64,000 nt of DNA from Burkholderia paludis (GTDB lineage: Bacteria; Pseudomonadota; Gammaproteobacteria; Burkholderiales; Burkholderiaceae): NCBI RefSeq assembly GCF_000732615.1, contig NZ_JPGL01000020.1, positions 1-64,000 of the forward strand, read 5' to 3'. Both the position numbers and the translations under genes were made by a program. Below are positions 29,011 to 39,481 of this stretch, one piece after another (the first letter of the stretch is position 1; each line of letters opens with the position of its first letter). A model generated the notes under the pieces. It saw nothing but the letters and a program-made list of their open reading frames with translations. It was not told the DNA's origin and did not search any database.

Positions 29011-29138
29011 ATGACCGCACCGGAGAATCCATGCGAGAACGACGAATACCCGGCCACGCGCCGCCAAAACGCGCATATAGCCCCTTGCACGACCAGCGAT
29101 CGCGACGACGACCTCGCATCACAACGCGCGACAGCACA

Positions 29139-30539
29139 TCACCGCGACACAACCCGATTCCGCCCTTCCCGTTTCGCCTGGTACAGCCGTTCGTCGACCA
29201 CGCGCAGCAATGCATCGACGGTGCTGCCGTCGGTCCCGTATTGCGCGACGCCGACGCTGACCGTCACCTGCACGCGCTTGAAATCGAGCCCGAACGGTGA
29301 GCTCGCGATCGACGAGCGCACGCGCTCGGCAGTCATCCGCGCGCCTTCGAGCGGCATTTCCGGCAGCAGCGCCATGAATTCCTCGCCACCGACGCGCGCG
29401 AGCCCGCCCGCCGGCCGGATCGCATCGAGACACTGGCGCACGACGCCGCGCAGCACCTCGTCGCCGATCTGGTGCCCGTACGCATCGTTGATGTTCTTGA
29501 AATTGTCGAGATCGAGCGCCAGCAGGCAAAACGGCGTGCCGTCGCGCTCGGCCCGCACCATTTCGCGCTCGACCTGCGCGATGAACTGCCGGCGGTTCGA
29601 CGCGCCGGTCATCGGATCGGTCGCGGCCATGTATTCGAGCTTCTGGTTCGTGCGTCGCAGTTCCTGCAGCGCACTCTCGGTGCGCGCCATCGACTCCGAC
29701 AACCGGCTCATCAGGTCTTCCTGGCTGTAGATCGCTGAAAACGAGCGCGTGGTCTGCAGCGCCTGCACGACGCCGTAGCTGAGCAGGAAGAAGCCCCCCG
29801 CGAAGATCGCGTGCGCAAGCCACCACATGTGATTCCACGGCTTGCCGAGAATGAACGCGAGCGACGACAGCGCAAACGCCATGATCGACACGCCGTAGAT
29901 CACCATGAGCGGCGAGCGGATCCGCCGCGCGAGCAGCACGGCGACGTTCAGCAACGAAAACACGAGCGCACCGCCCTCCATCGACAGCCGCGTGCCCGGC
30001 GCGCCCGCGACCGGCGAATACGCGACGTACGCCACGGCCACGTTGACGATCACGAAGAACACGATCCACGGCAGCCACGTGCTCACGCTCGTGCGCTTCT
30101 CGATACGGTCGGGCGGACGCGAATACGACAGCAGGCCCGTCAGCAGCAGGATCGACATCACGAGCCGCGACGCGGGCCCGTACAGCAGGAACAGCCAGAT
30201 ATTGTGGTGCGCCATCCCGGTGAAGGCGCCGTGCAGCGCATAGATCATCGCGAAGCCGAGGAAGCCTAGCGTCAACCAGCGCAGCAGCGGCTCGCCGGAC
30301 GACCGGTAGCACACCCACGTCACGTAGGTGACGAACGCGCCCTCGAGGGTCGCGGCCGCAATCGCGATTTCATGGAACGCGTGATTCTCGAACACGACGC
30401 CCGGGTCGCTGAAGAACCACAGATAGGCGATCAGATAAGCCGGCAGCAGCGCGAATCCGACCAGCAGGCATTTCGCATAGAGCCGCGCGGCTGCGCTGAC
30501 GACACGCGGCGGTTCCCCGGCTGCATAGGTCGTACTCAT
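29139..30539 (-). CDS. Membrane-bound GGDEF diguanylate cyclase
   Basis: A 466-residue protein. The first 265 residues contain about seven or eight membrane segments of a MASE-like sensor, followed by a short helical linker (QEDLMSRLSESMARTESALQ) and a GGDEF domain from about 303. The active-site motif is GGEEF (384-388), consistent with an active cyclase making c-di-GMP. No RxxD inhibitory site is present five residues before it, so product inhibition at the I-site is unlikely. The signal sensed is unknown. A good sigma-70 promoter lies upstream. Confidence 0.92.
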   Translation of the reverse strand: MSTTYAAGEPPRVVSAAARLYAKCLLVGFALLPAYLIAYLWFFSDPGVVFENHAFHEIAIAAATLEGAFVTYVTWVCYRSSGEPLLRWLTLGFLGFAMIYALHGAFTGMAHHNIWLFLLYGPASRLVMSILLLTGLLSYSRPPDRIEKRTSVSTWLPWIVFFVIVNVAVAYVAYSPVAGAPGTRLSMEGGALVFSLLNVAVLLARRIRSPLMVIYGVSIMAFALSSLAFILGKPWNHMWWLAHAIFAGGFFLLSYGVVQALQTTRSFSAIYSQEDLMSRLSESMARTESALQELRRTNQKLEYMAATDPMTGASNRRQFIAQVEREMVRAERDGTPFCLLALDLDNFKNINDAYGHQIGDEVLRGVVRQCLDAIRPAGGLARVGGEEFMALLPEMPLEGARMTAERVRSSIASSPFGLDFKRVQVTVSVGVAQYGTDGSTVDALLRVVDERLYQAKREGRNRVVSR

Positions 30540-30639
30540 TCGATCCCCGGTCGGTCTGCTGCGTGGATTCGCGCCTTGGCGGCACGGCTCGCGCAACGCG
30601 CGATCCGGCCCATCGTGCCGAAAGGCAAATGTCAGAGCA

Positions 30640-30667
30640 AGTATAGGTGGGGCAATTCGTTTGACAA
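30640..30667 (-). promoter_or_regulatory. Sigma-70 promoter of the diguanylate cyclase gene
   Basis: Minus strand: TTGTCA (30662-30667), 16-base spacer, TATACT (30640-30645). Predicted leader of about 95 bases. Confidence 0.7.
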
Positions 30668-30800
30668 GTCAGGGGAAACGGCATTGTCCGGCGCATGCCT
30701 TTTACTTCCCCATCGTTTCGAATCGCGCGTCGATCGCACCGATTCACGTCGCGGCCGCCGGCCTCGCCGAAGCGAAACCGCGGCCGCCCGGCACCAAAGA

Positions 30801-31979
30801 TCAGAGGATTTCGAACAGGCCGGCCGCGCCCTGCCCGCCGCCGATGCACATCGTGACAACCACGTATTTCACGCCGCGCCGCTTGCCTTCGATCAGCGCA
30901 TGGCCCGTCAGGCGCGCACCCGACACGCCGTACGGATGGCCGACCGCGATCGCGCCGCCGTTCACGTTCAGGCGATCCTCAGGAATCCCGAGCGTATCGC
31001 GGCAGTACAGCACCTGTACCGCGAACGCTTCGTTCAGTTCCCACAGGCCGATGTCGTCGACCGTCAGCCCTGCCTGCTTGAGCAGCTTGGGCACCGCGAA
31101 CACGGGCCCGATGCCCATCTCGTCCGGCTCGCAGCCGGCCACCGCGAAGCCGCGGAACACGCCCATCGGCTGCAGCCCTTCGCGCTGCGCGGCATCGGCG
31201 CTCATCACGACGCAGGCCGACGCGCCGTCCGAGAACTGGCTCGCGTTGCCGGCGGTGATCACGCCGCCCGGCACGGCCGAACGGATCTTCGACACGCCTT
31301 CGAGCGTCGTATCGGAACGGATGCCTTCGTCGGCCGACACCGTCACTTCCTTCGTGAACAGGCGGCCCGTCGCCTTGTCGGCGATGCCCGCGAGCACGGT
31401 GATCGGCACGATCTCGTCGCGAAAGCGCCCGGCTTCCTGCGCCGCCGCGGCACGCAGTTGCGACTGCACGCCGTACGCGTCCTGCCGCTCCTTCGCGATG
31501 CCGTAGCGCTTCGCGACGTTCTCGGCCGTCTGCAGCATGTTCCAGTAGATCTCGGGCTTGTGCTCGGCGAGCCAGCCTTCCCGGAGCATGTGCCGGTTCA
31601 TCTCGTTCTGCACGCACGAGATCGATTCGACGCCGCCTGCGACATACACGTCGCCTTCGCCCGCGACGATCCGTTGCGCGGCCAGCGCAATGGCCTGCAG
31701 CCCCGACGAACAGAAACGGTTCACCGTCATCCCCGGCACCGTCACGGGCAGCCCCGCGCGCAACGCGATCTGCCGCGCGATGTTCGCGCCGGTCGCGCCC
31801 TCGGGGTTCGCGCAGCCCATGATCACGTCCTCGACGCGGGCCGGGTCGAGCTTTGCGCGCTCGAGCGCGGCCGCGACCACATGGCCGCCGAGCGTGGCGC
31901 CGTGCGTCATGTTGAAGGCGCCGCGCCAGGATTTCGCGAGCGGCGTGCGGGCAGTCGATACGATTACGGCTTCGGTCAT
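30801..31979 (-). CDS. Acetyl-CoA C-acyltransferase (thiolase)
   Basis: Catalyses the last step of beta-oxidation, cleaving 3-ketoacyl-CoA. The 392-residue protein has nucleophile Cys90 in [10 protein letters not shown], the His of GHPYGVSG and the second Cys in MCIGGGQG, all intact. It is the last gene of a four-gene minus-strand cluster (ligase, hydratase/dehydrogenase, nicotinamidase, thiolase), 51 bases after the nicotinamidase. Confidence 0.96.
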   Translation of the reverse strand: MTEAVIVSTARTPLAKSWRGAFNMTHGATLGGHVVAAALERAKLDPARVEDVIMGCANPEGATGANIARQIALRAGLPVTVPGMTVNRFCSSGLQAIALAAQRIVAGEGDVYVAGGVESISCVQNEMNRHMLREGWLAEHKPEIYWNMLQTAENVAKRYGIAKERQDAYGVQSQLRAAAAQEAGRFRDEIVPITVLAGIADKATGRLFTKEVTVSADEGIRSDTTLEGVSKIRSAVPGGVITAGNASQFSDGASACVVMSADAAQREGLQPMGVFRGFAVAGCEPDEMGIGPVFAVPKLLKQAGLTVDDIGLWELNEAFAVQVLYCRDTLGIPEDRLNVNGGAIAVGHPYGVSGARLTGHALIEGKRRGVKYVVVTMCIGGGQGAAGLFEIL

Positions 31980-32030
31980 GCGAGTCTCCTTCGGTCCTGC
32001 TTCATGTCCTGATTCGGATGGGGAAATGCG

Positions 32031-32663
32031 CTACGCCGCAGGGCGCGCGCCCGCGGACGTCACGTGTGCGACGCCCGCCGCCTGCATCTGCTGCCATGCG
32101 CGCGCGAGCGACCCGTTCAGGTCGATCGCACGGCACGCATCGTTGATCACCGCGGCCTCGAAACCGGCCGCGCGCGCATCGAGCGCCGACCACGCGACGC
32201 AATAGTCGGTCGCGAGCCCGCAGCACCACACGCGCTTCGCGCCGAGCTCGCGCAGATAGCCCGCGAGCCCCGTGCGCGTCGTGCGGTCGGCCTCGACGAA
32301 CGCCGAATAGCTGTCGACCTGTGCGTCGCCGCCCTTGCGGATCACGAGCCGCGCATGCGGAATGTCGAGGTCGCGATGCAGCGCCGCGCCGTCGGTGTCC
32401 TGCACGCAGTGCACGGGCCACAGCACCTGCTCGCCGTACGGCAGCGCGAGCGTGGAGAACGGCTCGCGGCCCGGATGGTTCGCCGCGAACGACACGTGTT
32501 CGCGCGGATGCCAGTCCTGCGTCAGCACGACCTGGTCGAAGCGCCGGGCCAGCGCGTTGATCGCCGGCACGACCGCATCGCCGTCCGGCACCGCGAGCGC
32601 GCCGCCCGGCATGAAGTCGTATTGCACGTCGATCACGAGCAGTACGTCGTCGGTGCGTTTCAT
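32031..32663 (-). CDS. pncA: Nicotinamidase
   Basis: Hydrolyses nicotinamide to nicotinate for NAD salvage. The 210-residue isochorismatase-fold protein has the full catalytic triad Asp12, Lys110 and Cys155 (IDVQYDF; IRKGGD; CGLATDYCV) and the metal ligands Asp50, His52 and His63 (TQDWHP ... ANHPG), which separate PncA from other isochorismatase hydrolases. It sits inside the beta-oxidation cluster, 43 bases after the hydratase/dehydrogenase gene. Confidence 0.95.
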   Translation of the reverse strand: MKRTDDVLLVIDVQYDFMPGGALAVPDGDAVVPAINALARRFDQVVLTQDWHPREHVSFAANHPGREPFSTLALPYGEQVLWPVHCVQDTDGAALHRDLDIPHARLVIRKGGDAQVDSYSAFVEADRTTRTGLAGYLRELGAKRVWCCGLATDYCVAWSALDARAAGFEAAVINDACRAIDLNGSLARAWQQMQAAGVAHVTSAGARPAA

Positions 32664-32706
32664 CGCATGTCTCCAGACGGAATCGGCCGCGCCGCCATGC
32701 GGTGCG

Positions 32707-34791
32707 TCAGCCGTTGAACCCGCGGCCGGCTTCCGCCAGCGCCGCGATGGACGGTGCGAGCTGCCACGCGTCGCCGTTCGGCGCGGCCGCGTAGCGGCGA
32801 ATCGCGCGCTCGACGTTGTAGAGGCCGACCGTGTCCGCGTACAGCATCGGGCCGCCGCGCCACAGCGGGAAGCCATAGCCGGTCAGGTAGACCATGTCGA
32901 TGTCGGACGCCTTCGACGCGATCTTCTCCTCGAGGATCTTCGCGCCTTCGTTGACGAGCGCGAACACCAGCCGCTCGACGATCTCGTCGTCGCCGATCTT
33001 GCGCCGCTCGACGCCGCGCTCCTTCGCATACGCGACGACCAGCTCGTCGACGACCGACGACGGCTTCGCCTTGCGCTCGCCCGGCACGTAGTCGTACCAG
33101 CCGGCGCCCGTCTTCTGGCCGAAGCGGCCTTGCTCGCACAGGCGGTCGGCGATCTTCGAGTAATGCAGGTCGGGCTGCTCGACGTAGCGGCGCTTGCGGA
33201 TCGCCCAGCCGATGTCGTTGCCGGCGAGGTCGCTCATCCGGAACGGGCCCATCGCGAAGCCGAACTTCTCGATCGCGCGGTCGACCTGCGCGGGCAGCGC
33301 GCCCTCCTCGAGCATGAACAGCGCCTGACGGATGTACTGCTCGATCATCCGGTTGCCGATGAAGCCGTCGCACACGCCGGACACGACCGCCGTCTTGCGG
33401 ATCTTCTTCGCGACCGCCATCACGGTCGCGAGCACGTCCTTCGCGGTCTGCGCGCCGCGCACGACCTCGAGCAGCTTCATCACGTTCGCCGGGCTGAAGA
33501 AGTGCATGCCGACGACATCCTGGGGACGTTTCGTGAACGCCGCGATCCGGTCGACGTCGAGCGTCGACGTGTTCGACGCGAGGATCGCGCCCGGCTTCGC
33601 GACTTCGTCGAGGCGGCGGAACACCTGCTCCTTCACGCCGAGTTCCTCGAATACGGCCTCGACGATCAGGTCGGCGTCCTTCAGGTCGTCGTAGGACAGC
33701 GTCGGCGTGATCAGCGCCATGCGCGCGTCGAGCTTCTCCTGCGTGAGCTTGCCCTTCTTCACCTGCGCGTCGTAGTTCTTGCGGATCGTCGCGACGCCGC
33801 GCTCGAGCGCCTCCTGCTTCGTCTCGAGCAGCGTGACGGGCAGGCCCGCGTTGACGAAATTCATCGCGATCCCGCCGCCCATCGTGCCGGCGCCGATCAC
33901 GCCGACGCGGCGAATCTCGCGCAGCGGCGTATCGGCCGGCACATCGGGAATCTTGCTCGCCGCGCGCTCGCCGAAAAACGCGTGCCGCAGCGCGCGGCTT
34001 TCCGGCGTCATCATCAGCGCGATGAAACCCTCGCGCTCGGCAATGCTGCCCTTGTCGAAACCGTGCAGCACGCCGGCCTCGATCGCGTCGATGCACTTGT
34101 GCGGCGCGGGGAAATTCGGCGCGGCGGCCTGCGCGGAATTGCGCGCGAACTGGATGAAGCCCGCGGCGTTCGCGTGGACGATCTCGCGATCGCGCACGCG
34201 CGGATGCGGCCCCTGCCGGGCGCCGGCCTGGCGCGCGAGCGCGACGGCCGCGTCGAGCAGGTCGCCATCGGCCATTGCGTCGAACAGCCCGCTCTTCGCG
34301 AGTTGCTCCGACGGCACGGGCGCGCCCGACACGATCATGTTCAGCGCGGTTTCGAGCCCCACCGCTCGCGGCAGGCGCTGCGTGCCGCCCGCGCCCGGCA
34401 GCAGGCCGAGCTTCACCTCGGGCAGCGCGACCTGCGCGCCGGGCGCCGCGACGCGGTAATGCGCGCCGAGCGCCAGCTCGAGGCCGCCGCCCATCACGAC
34501 GCTGTGCAGCGCCGCGACGACGGGCTTCGCGCTCGCCTCCACCGCGCGGATCACGGTGTGCAGCGTCGGCTCCTGCAGGGCCTTCGGCGTGCCGAATTCG
34601 GTGATGTCGGCGCCGCCCGAGAATGCGCGTCCCGCGCCGGTCAGCACGATGGCCGTGACCGACGGATCCTGCGCGGCGCGCTCGAGCCCGTCCATGAGGC
34701 CCCGGCGGGTCGACAGGCCGAGCCCGTTGACGGGCGGATTGTTGAGCGTGAGGACGGCCACGCCGTCGCGAGTCGAGTAATCCACTGCCAT
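32707..34791 (-). CDS. Multifunctional enoyl-CoA hydratase / 3-hydroxyacyl-CoA dehydrogenase (FadB/PFE-like)
   Basis: A 694-residue fusion. Residues about 5-190 form a crotonase domain (GAGRAFSGGADI, GGGLELALGAHYR, PEVKLGLLPGAGGTQRLPR, with both catalytic Glu). From about 290 follows the NAD-binding HCDH domain (VGVIGAGTMGGGIAMNF) with the SNTS and HFFSPANVM motifs, then the duplicated C-terminal HCDH domain. It runs the two middle steps of beta-oxidation. The ATG at 34789-34791 is preceded by GGAGGCAGGCAG. Confidence 0.95.
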   Translation of the reverse strand: MAVDYSTRDGVAVLTLNNPPVNGLGLSTRRGLMDGLERAAQDPSVTAIVLTGAGRAFSGGADITEFGTPKALQEPTLHTVIRAVEASAKPVVAALHSVVMGGGLELALGAHYRVAAPGAQVALPEVKLGLLPGAGGTQRLPRAVGLETALNMIVSGAPVPSEQLAKSGLFDAMADGDLLDAAVALARQAGARQGPHPRVRDREIVHANAAGFIQFARNSAQAAAPNFPAPHKCIDAIEAGVLHGFDKGSIAEREGFIALMMTPESRALRHAFFGERAASKIPDVPADTPLREIRRVGVIGAGTMGGGIAMNFVNAGLPVTLLETKQEALERGVATIRKNYDAQVKKGKLTQEKLDARMALITPTLSYDDLKDADLIVEAVFEELGVKEQVFRRLDEVAKPGAILASNTSTLDVDRIAAFTKRPQDVVGMHFFSPANVMKLLEVVRGAQTAKDVLATVMAVAKKIRKTAVVSGVCDGFIGNRMIEQYIRQALFMLEEGALPAQVDRAIEKFGFAMGPFRMSDLAGNDIGWAIRKRRYVEQPDLHYSKIADRLCEQGRFGQKTGAGWYDYVPGERKAKPSSVVDELVVAYAKERGVERRKIGDDEIVERLVFALVNEGAKILEEKIASKASDIDMVYLTGYGFPLWRGGPMLYADTVGLYNVERAIRRYAAAPNGDAWQLAPSIAALAEAGRGFNG

Positions 34792-34981
34792 CTGCCTGCC
34801 TCCATGCATCGCGCGCCGGGGTGGCTGCGCTTCATTGTGCGCGGTCGAACGGCCGCATGTCCGGATCGAACGGAGGCAGCATACAACGAAAAAGCACGGT
34901 CGTTCAATTTGAATTTTGTTCCCGATCCGGGGACGGATCGGGCGACCGGCTCGCGGGCCGCCGCCGGCCCGGGCGCAACAA

Positions 34982-36625
34982 TTACGGCTCGCAGGCCGCC
35001 GTCGGCAGCACGTAATCGCGGAACGTCTCGCGCAGCTTCAGCTTCTGCAGCTTGCCGGTCGCGGTGTGCGGCAGCGACTCGACGAACACGACGTCGTCGG
35101 GAATCCACCATTTCGCGACCTTGCCTTCGTAGAACGCGAGCAGCGCGTCGCGGCTCAGGTTCGCGCCTTCGCGGGGCACCACGACGAGCAGCGGGCGCTC
35201 GGTCCATTTCGGGTGCGCGCACGCGATGCAGGCCGCCTCGGCCACCCCCGGGTGCGCGATGGCGACGTTCTCGATGTCGATCGAGCTGATCCACTCGCCG
35301 CCCGACTTGATCACGTCCTTGCTGCGGTCGGTGATCTGCAGGAAGCCGTCGGGATCGATCGTCGCGACGTCGCCGGTCGGGAACCAGCCATCCGACAGCG
35401 GCGACGTATCGCCGCGAAAGTAGCGGTCGATCACCCACGGCCCGCGCACCTGCAGTTCGCCGAACGCGACGCCGTCCCACGGCAGCGCGTGGCCGTCCTC
35501 GCCGACGATGCGCATGTCGACGCCGCAGATCACGCGCCCCTGCTTCTCGAGCAGCGCGCGCTGCGCGTCGAGCGGCCGCTGCGACTGCGCCCAGTTGAGC
35601 TTCGCGAGCGTGCCGAGCGGCGACAGTTCGGTCATCCCCCACGCATGGATCACGCGCACGCCGTACTCGTCCTCGAACGTGCGCAGCATCGCGGGCGGGC
35701 ACGCGGAACCGCCGATCACCGTGCGGTTCAGCGTCGAGAAGCGCACGCCGGCTTCGCGCATGTAGTTGAGCAGGCCGAGCCATACCGTCGGCACGCCCGC
35801 GGAGTACGTCACGCGCTCGGCCTCCATCAGCTCGTACAGCGATTTTCCGTCGAGATCCTTGCCGGGCAGCACCAGCTTGCCGCCCGTGAGCGGCACCGCG
35901 TACGGCAGCCCCCACGCGTTGACGTGAAACATCGGCACGACCGGCAGCACGGCGTCCATCGCGGACAGGTTCATCGCATCGGGCAGCGCGGCGCCGTACG
36001 CGTGCAGCACGGTCGAGCGGTTCGAATACAGCACGCCCTTCGGGTTGCCGGTCGTGCCCGACGTGTAGCAGAGCCCCGACGCCTGCTGCTCGTCGAGGCG
36101 CGGCCAGTCGTAGCGGCCGTCCTCGGCTTCGACGAGCGTTTCGTAGCAGAGGAACGGCGTCGCGCCGGACGGCAGGTGCGCGGCGTCCGTCATCGCGACC
36201 CAGCCCTTCACGTGCGGGCACTGCGGCGCGATCGCATCGACGAGCGGAGCGAAATTGATGTCGAAGAAGACGTAGCGGTCTTCCGCGTGATTGACGATGT
36301 ACGCGATCTGCTCGGGAAACAGGCGCGGGTTGATCGTGTGGCACACCGCGCCCATGCCGCCGATGCCGTAATACGCCTCCAGGTGCCGGTAGCCGTTCCA
36401 CGCCAGCGTACCGACGCGATCGCCGGGTTCGACGCCGAGCCGTGCCAGCGCCTGCGCGAGCTGCTTCGCGCGGCGTTCGCAATCGCGGTACGTGTAGCGA
36501 TGCAGATCGCCCTCGATGCGCTTCGACACGATCTCGGTGTCGCCCGCGTGCCGCGCGGCATGCGCGATCAGCGAGGAGACCAGCAGCGGCACGTCCATCA
36601 TCTGGCCCAGCAACGGCTTACCCAT
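34982..36625 (-). CDS. AMP-forming acyl-CoA ligase (AlkK/DmdB-like)
   Basis: A 547-residue ANL-superfamily ligase that activates a carboxylate to its CoA thioester. Motifs in order: [13 protein letters not shown] (P-loop), [24 protein letters not shown], and [14 protein letters not shown] then the C-terminal Lys in [11 protein letters not shown]. The N-terminus and length resemble medium/long-chain fatty acid and 3-methylthiopropionate ligases. First gene of the beta-oxidation cluster; the next gene begins 190 bases on. Confidence 0.93.
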   Translation of the reverse strand: MGKPLLGQMMDVPLLVSSLIAHAARHAGDTEIVSKRIEGDLHRYTYRDCERRAKQLAQALARLGVEPGDRVGTLAWNGYRHLEAYYGIGGMGAVCHTINPRLFPEQIAYIVNHAEDRYVFFDINFAPLVDAIAPQCPHVKGWVAMTDAAHLPSGATPFLCYETLVEAEDGRYDWPRLDEQQASGLCYTSGTTGNPKGVLYSNRSTVLHAYGAALPDAMNLSAMDAVLPVVPMFHVNAWGLPYAVPLTGGKLVLPGKDLDGKSLYELMEAERVTYSAGVPTVWLGLLNYMREAGVRFSTLNRTVIGGSACPPAMLRTFEDEYGVRVIHAWGMTELSPLGTLAKLNWAQSQRPLDAQRALLEKQGRVICGVDMRIVGEDGHALPWDGVAFGELQVRGPWVIDRYFRGDTSPLSDGWFPTGDVATIDPDGFLQITDRSKDVIKSGGEWISSIDIENVAIAHPGVAEAACIACAHPKWTERPLLVVVPREGANLSRDALLAFYEGKVAKWWIPDDVVFVESLPHTATGKLQKLKLRETFRDYVLPTAACEP

Positions 36626-36777
36626 CGTCTTGTTCTCCGTGAGGATGCGAATCGGTGACCAGCCTGTGCCGCGCGCCCGCCAACGGCCCCGGACGGGCCG
36701 CGGCGCACGGCACGCGCGCCGCCATGCGGGCGGCGCGGCGCCGCCTTACAATATCGGCTTACCCAGAGGCGCTCAAC

Positions 36778-38346
36778 ATGTCGTTTTCCCGAAGCGCAGC
36801 CGATGCGGCTGACACCCTCCCCGACCTCGCCGCCACGCTCGGCGCGCCCGCCGAAGGCGCGTTCGTCGCGCTCGGCGCCGCGTTCCATACACGGCTGCCG
36901 GCCGCGCCGCTCGCCGCGCCGTACGTCGTCGGCCATTCCGACGAAGTCGCGCAACTGCTCGGCCTGCCGCCATCGATCGCCGCGCAGCCCGGGTTCGCCG
37001 AGCTGTTCGCCGGCAACCCGACGCGCGACTGGCCCGCGAACGCACTGCCGTACGCGTCGGTCTATTCCGGCCATCAGTTCGGCGTGTGGGCCGGCCAGCT
37101 CGGCGACGGCCGCGCGCTGACGATCGGCGAACGCACCGGTGCCGACGGGCGCCGCTACGAGCTGCAACTGAAAGGCAGCGGCCGCACGCCGTACTCGCGC
37201 ATGGGCGACGGCCGCGCGGTGCTGCGCTCGTCGATCCGCGAATTCCTGTGCTCGGAAGCGATGCATCATCTCGGCATCCCGACCACCCGCGCGCTGACGG
37301 TGATCGGCTCCGACCAGCCGGTGGTGCGCGAGGAGATCGAGACGTCGGCCGTCGTCACGCGCGTGTCGGAGAGCTTCGTGCGCTTCGGGCACTTCGAACA
37401 CTTCTTCTCGAACGATCGCCCCGACCTGCTGCGCCAGCTCGCCGACCACGTGATCGACCGCTTCTATCCGGATTGCCGCGATGCGGACGATCCTTACCTC
37501 GCGCTGCTCGAGGCCGTGACGTTGCGCACGGCCGACCTCGTCGCGCAATGGCAGGCGGTCGGTTTCTGTCACGGCGTGATGAACACCGACAACATGTCGA
37601 TCCTCGGCGTGACGATCGACTACGGGCCGTTCGGCTTCGTCGATGCGTTCGACGCGAACCACATCTGCAACCACTCGGACACCAGCGGCCGCTACGCGTA
37701 CCGGATGCAGCCGCGCATCGCGCACTGGAACTGCTACTGCCTCGCGCAGGCGCTGTTGCCGCTGATCGCGCTGCAGCACGGCATCGCGGACGACGACGCG
37801 CGCGCCGAGCGGGCCGTGGAGGATGCGCAGGCCGTGCTCGCGACGTTCCCGGAACGGTTCGGCCCCGCGCTCGAACGCGCGATGCGCGCGAAGCTCGGCC
37901 TCGCGCTCGAACGCGAGAACGACGCCGAACTCGCGAACAAGCTGCTCGAGACGATGCACGCGAGCCACGCGGATTTCACGCTGACGTTCCGCCGGCTCGC
38001 GCAGATCTCGAAGCACGACGCGAGCCGCGACGCGCCGGTGCGCGACCTGTTCATCGACCGCGACGCATTCGATGCGTGGGCGAACCTCTACCGCGCGCGG
38101 CTGTCCGAGGAAACACGCGACGACGCGGCACGCGCGGCCGCGATGAACCGCGCGAACCCGAAATACGTGCTTCGCAACCATCTGGCCGAAGTGGCGATCC
38201 GGCGCGCGAAGGAGAAGGATTTTTCGGAAGTCGAGCGGCTCGCGCAGATCCTGCGCCGGCCGTTCGACGAACAGCCCGAGCATGAAGCGTACGCGGCGTT
38301 GCCGCCCGACTGGGCCGGGTCGCTCGAAGTGAGCTGCTCGTCCTGA
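36778..38346 (+). CDS. selO: Protein adenylyltransferase SelO (YdiU)
   Basis: Pseudokinase-fold enzyme that transfers AMP to protein hydroxyls, linked in E. coli to control of redox proteins. The 522-residue protein contains the conserved core ([69 protein letters not shown]). It ends in SCSS, a cysteine where eukaryotic SelO has selenocysteine. The gene for MsrB follows after 42 bases in the same direction. Confidence 0.96.
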   Translation: MSFSRSAADAADTLPDLAATLGAPAEGAFVALGAAFHTRLPAAPLAAPYVVGHSDEVAQLLGLPPSIAAQPGFAELFAGNPTRDWPANALPYASVYSGHQFGVWAGQLGDGRALTIGERTGADGRRYELQLKGSGRTPYSRMGDGRAVLRSSIREFLCSEAMHHLGIPTTRALTVIGSDQPVVREEIETSAVVTRVSESFVRFGHFEHFFSNDRPDLLRQLADHVIDRFYPDCRDADDPYLALLEAVTLRTADLVAQWQAVGFCHGVMNTDNMSILGVTIDYGPFGFVDAFDANHICNHSDTSGRYAYRMQPRIAHWNCYCLAQALLPLIALQHGIADDDARAERAVEDAQAVLATFPERFGPALERAMRAKLGLALERENDAELANKLLETMHASHADFTLTFRRLAQISKHDASRDAPVRDLFIDRDAFDAWANLYRARLSEETRDDAARAAAMNRANPKYVLRNHLAEVAIRRAKEKDFSEVERLAQILRRPFDEQPEHEAYAALPPDWAGSLEVSCSS

Positions 38347-38388
38347 ACCCAACCCGCGCGTATCGACCGACCGATCAGGAGAACCCCC

Positions 38389-38820
38389 ATGTCCCACGAT
38401 TCCGACGACAAGACCTTCCCGTACCGGAAGGACGACGCCGAGCTGCGCCGCCGGCTCACGCCGATGCAGTACGAGGTCACGCAGCACGCGGCGACCGAGC
38501 GCGCCTTTACCGGCGAGTACACCGACACCGAGGACGCCGGCATCTACAAATGCGTCGTCTGCAGCACGCCGCTGTTCGAATCCGGCGCCAAGTTCCACTC
38601 GGGCTGCGGCTGGCCCAGCTACTTCAAGCCGCTCAACGGCGAAGTGATCGACGAAAAGGTCGACTACTCGCACGGGATGGTGCGCGTGGAGGTTCGCTGC
38701 AACCATTGCGGCGCGCATCTCGGCCACGTGTTCGAGGACGGCCCGCGCGACCAGACCGGTTTGCGCTACTGCATCAATTCGGCTGCGTTAAACTTCGAGT
38801 CCCGACCCGAAAACGAATGA
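38389..38820 (+). CDS. msrB: Peptide-methionine (R)-S-oxide reductase MsrB
   Basis: Repairs methionine-R-sulfoxide in proteins. The 143-residue protein has zinc ligands Cys55, Cys58, Cys104 and Cys107 (CVVC and CNHC), the catalytic Cys128 in RYCINS, and a further Cys73 in SGCGWPSYF that could serve as resolving residue. A good ribosome binding site (AGGAGA) precedes the ATG. Cytoplasmic, no signal peptide. Likely co-transcribed with selO. Confidence 0.97.
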   Translation: MSHDSDDKTFPYRKDDAELRRRLTPMQYEVTQHAATERAFTGEYTDTEDAGIYKCVVCSTPLFESGAKFHSGCGWPSYFKPLNGEVIDEKVDYSHGMVRVEVRCNHCGAHLGHVFEDGPRDQTGLRYCINSAALNFESRPENE

Positions 38821-38906
38821 GCGGCGCCGGGCGGATCTGCCGGGCGGCCAGCCTCGGGCCGGCCGCCCCGATCCGCGACGGCGATGCCTGGCGGGTCCCT
38901 ACAACG

Positions 38907-38934
38907 GTGAAAGGCCGCGCAAGCGGCCTTTCAC
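38907..38934 (+). other. Perfect 12-bp hairpin with GCAA loop just before yciB
   Basis: Arms GTGAAAGGCCGC and GCGGCCTTTCAC with a GCAA tetraloop. No T run follows, so it is not a classical terminator. It ends 15 bases before the yciB start codon and could influence its translation or weakly end the selO-msrB message. Confidence 0.7.
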
Positions 38935-38949
38935 GCAGCTGCGAGCGCC

Positions 38950-39480
38950 ATGAAATTCCTGTTCGATCTGTTTCCGATCATCCTGTTTTTTGCCGCCTTC
39001 AAGGTCTGGGGCATCTTCACCGCCACGGCTGTCGCGATCGTCGCGACGCTGGCCCAGGTCGCGTGGGTGGCCTTCCGGCACCGGAAGGTCGACACGATGC
39101 TGTGGGTCAGCCTCGGCGTGATCGTCGTCTTCGGCGGCGCCACCCTCGTCCTGCATGACGAGAAATTCATTCAATGGAAACCGACTGTGCTGTACTGGCT
39201 GTTTGCGATCGGGCTGCTCGCCGCGCGCTATGCGTTCGGCAACAACCTGATCGAGAAGATGATGGGCAAGCAGCTCACGCTGCCGCACCCCGTGTGGGAC
39301 AAGCTGAACGTCGCATGGGCGCTGTTCTTCGCGGTGCTCGGCGTCGCGAACCTGTACGTGGTGCACAACTTTACCGAATCGCAGTGGGTGAACTTCAAGC
39401 TGTTCGGCACGACGGGCGCAATGGTCGTGTTCATCATCCTGCAGAGCCTGTGGCTCACGAAGTACCTGAAGGACGAGTGA
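38950..39480 (+). CDS. yciB: Inner-membrane septation protein YciB (IspZ)
   Basis: A 176-residue protein with about five membrane helices, starting [21 protein letters not shown], the family N-terminus. The segments [14 protein letters not shown] and [13 protein letters not shown] are typical. YciB supports cell-envelope synthesis and division. Its ATG has no strong ribosome binding site. The bolA-type gene begins one base after its stop. Confidence 0.93.
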   Translation: MKFLFDLFPIILFFAAFKVWGIFTATAVAIVATLAQVAWVAFRHRKVDTMLWVSLGVIVVFGGATLVLHDEKFIQWKPTVLYWLFAIGLLAARYAFGNNLIEKMMGKQLTLPHPVWDKLNVAWALFFAVLGVANLYVVHNFTESQWVNFKLFGTTGAMVVFIILQSLWLTKYLKDE

Positions 39481-39481
39481 C

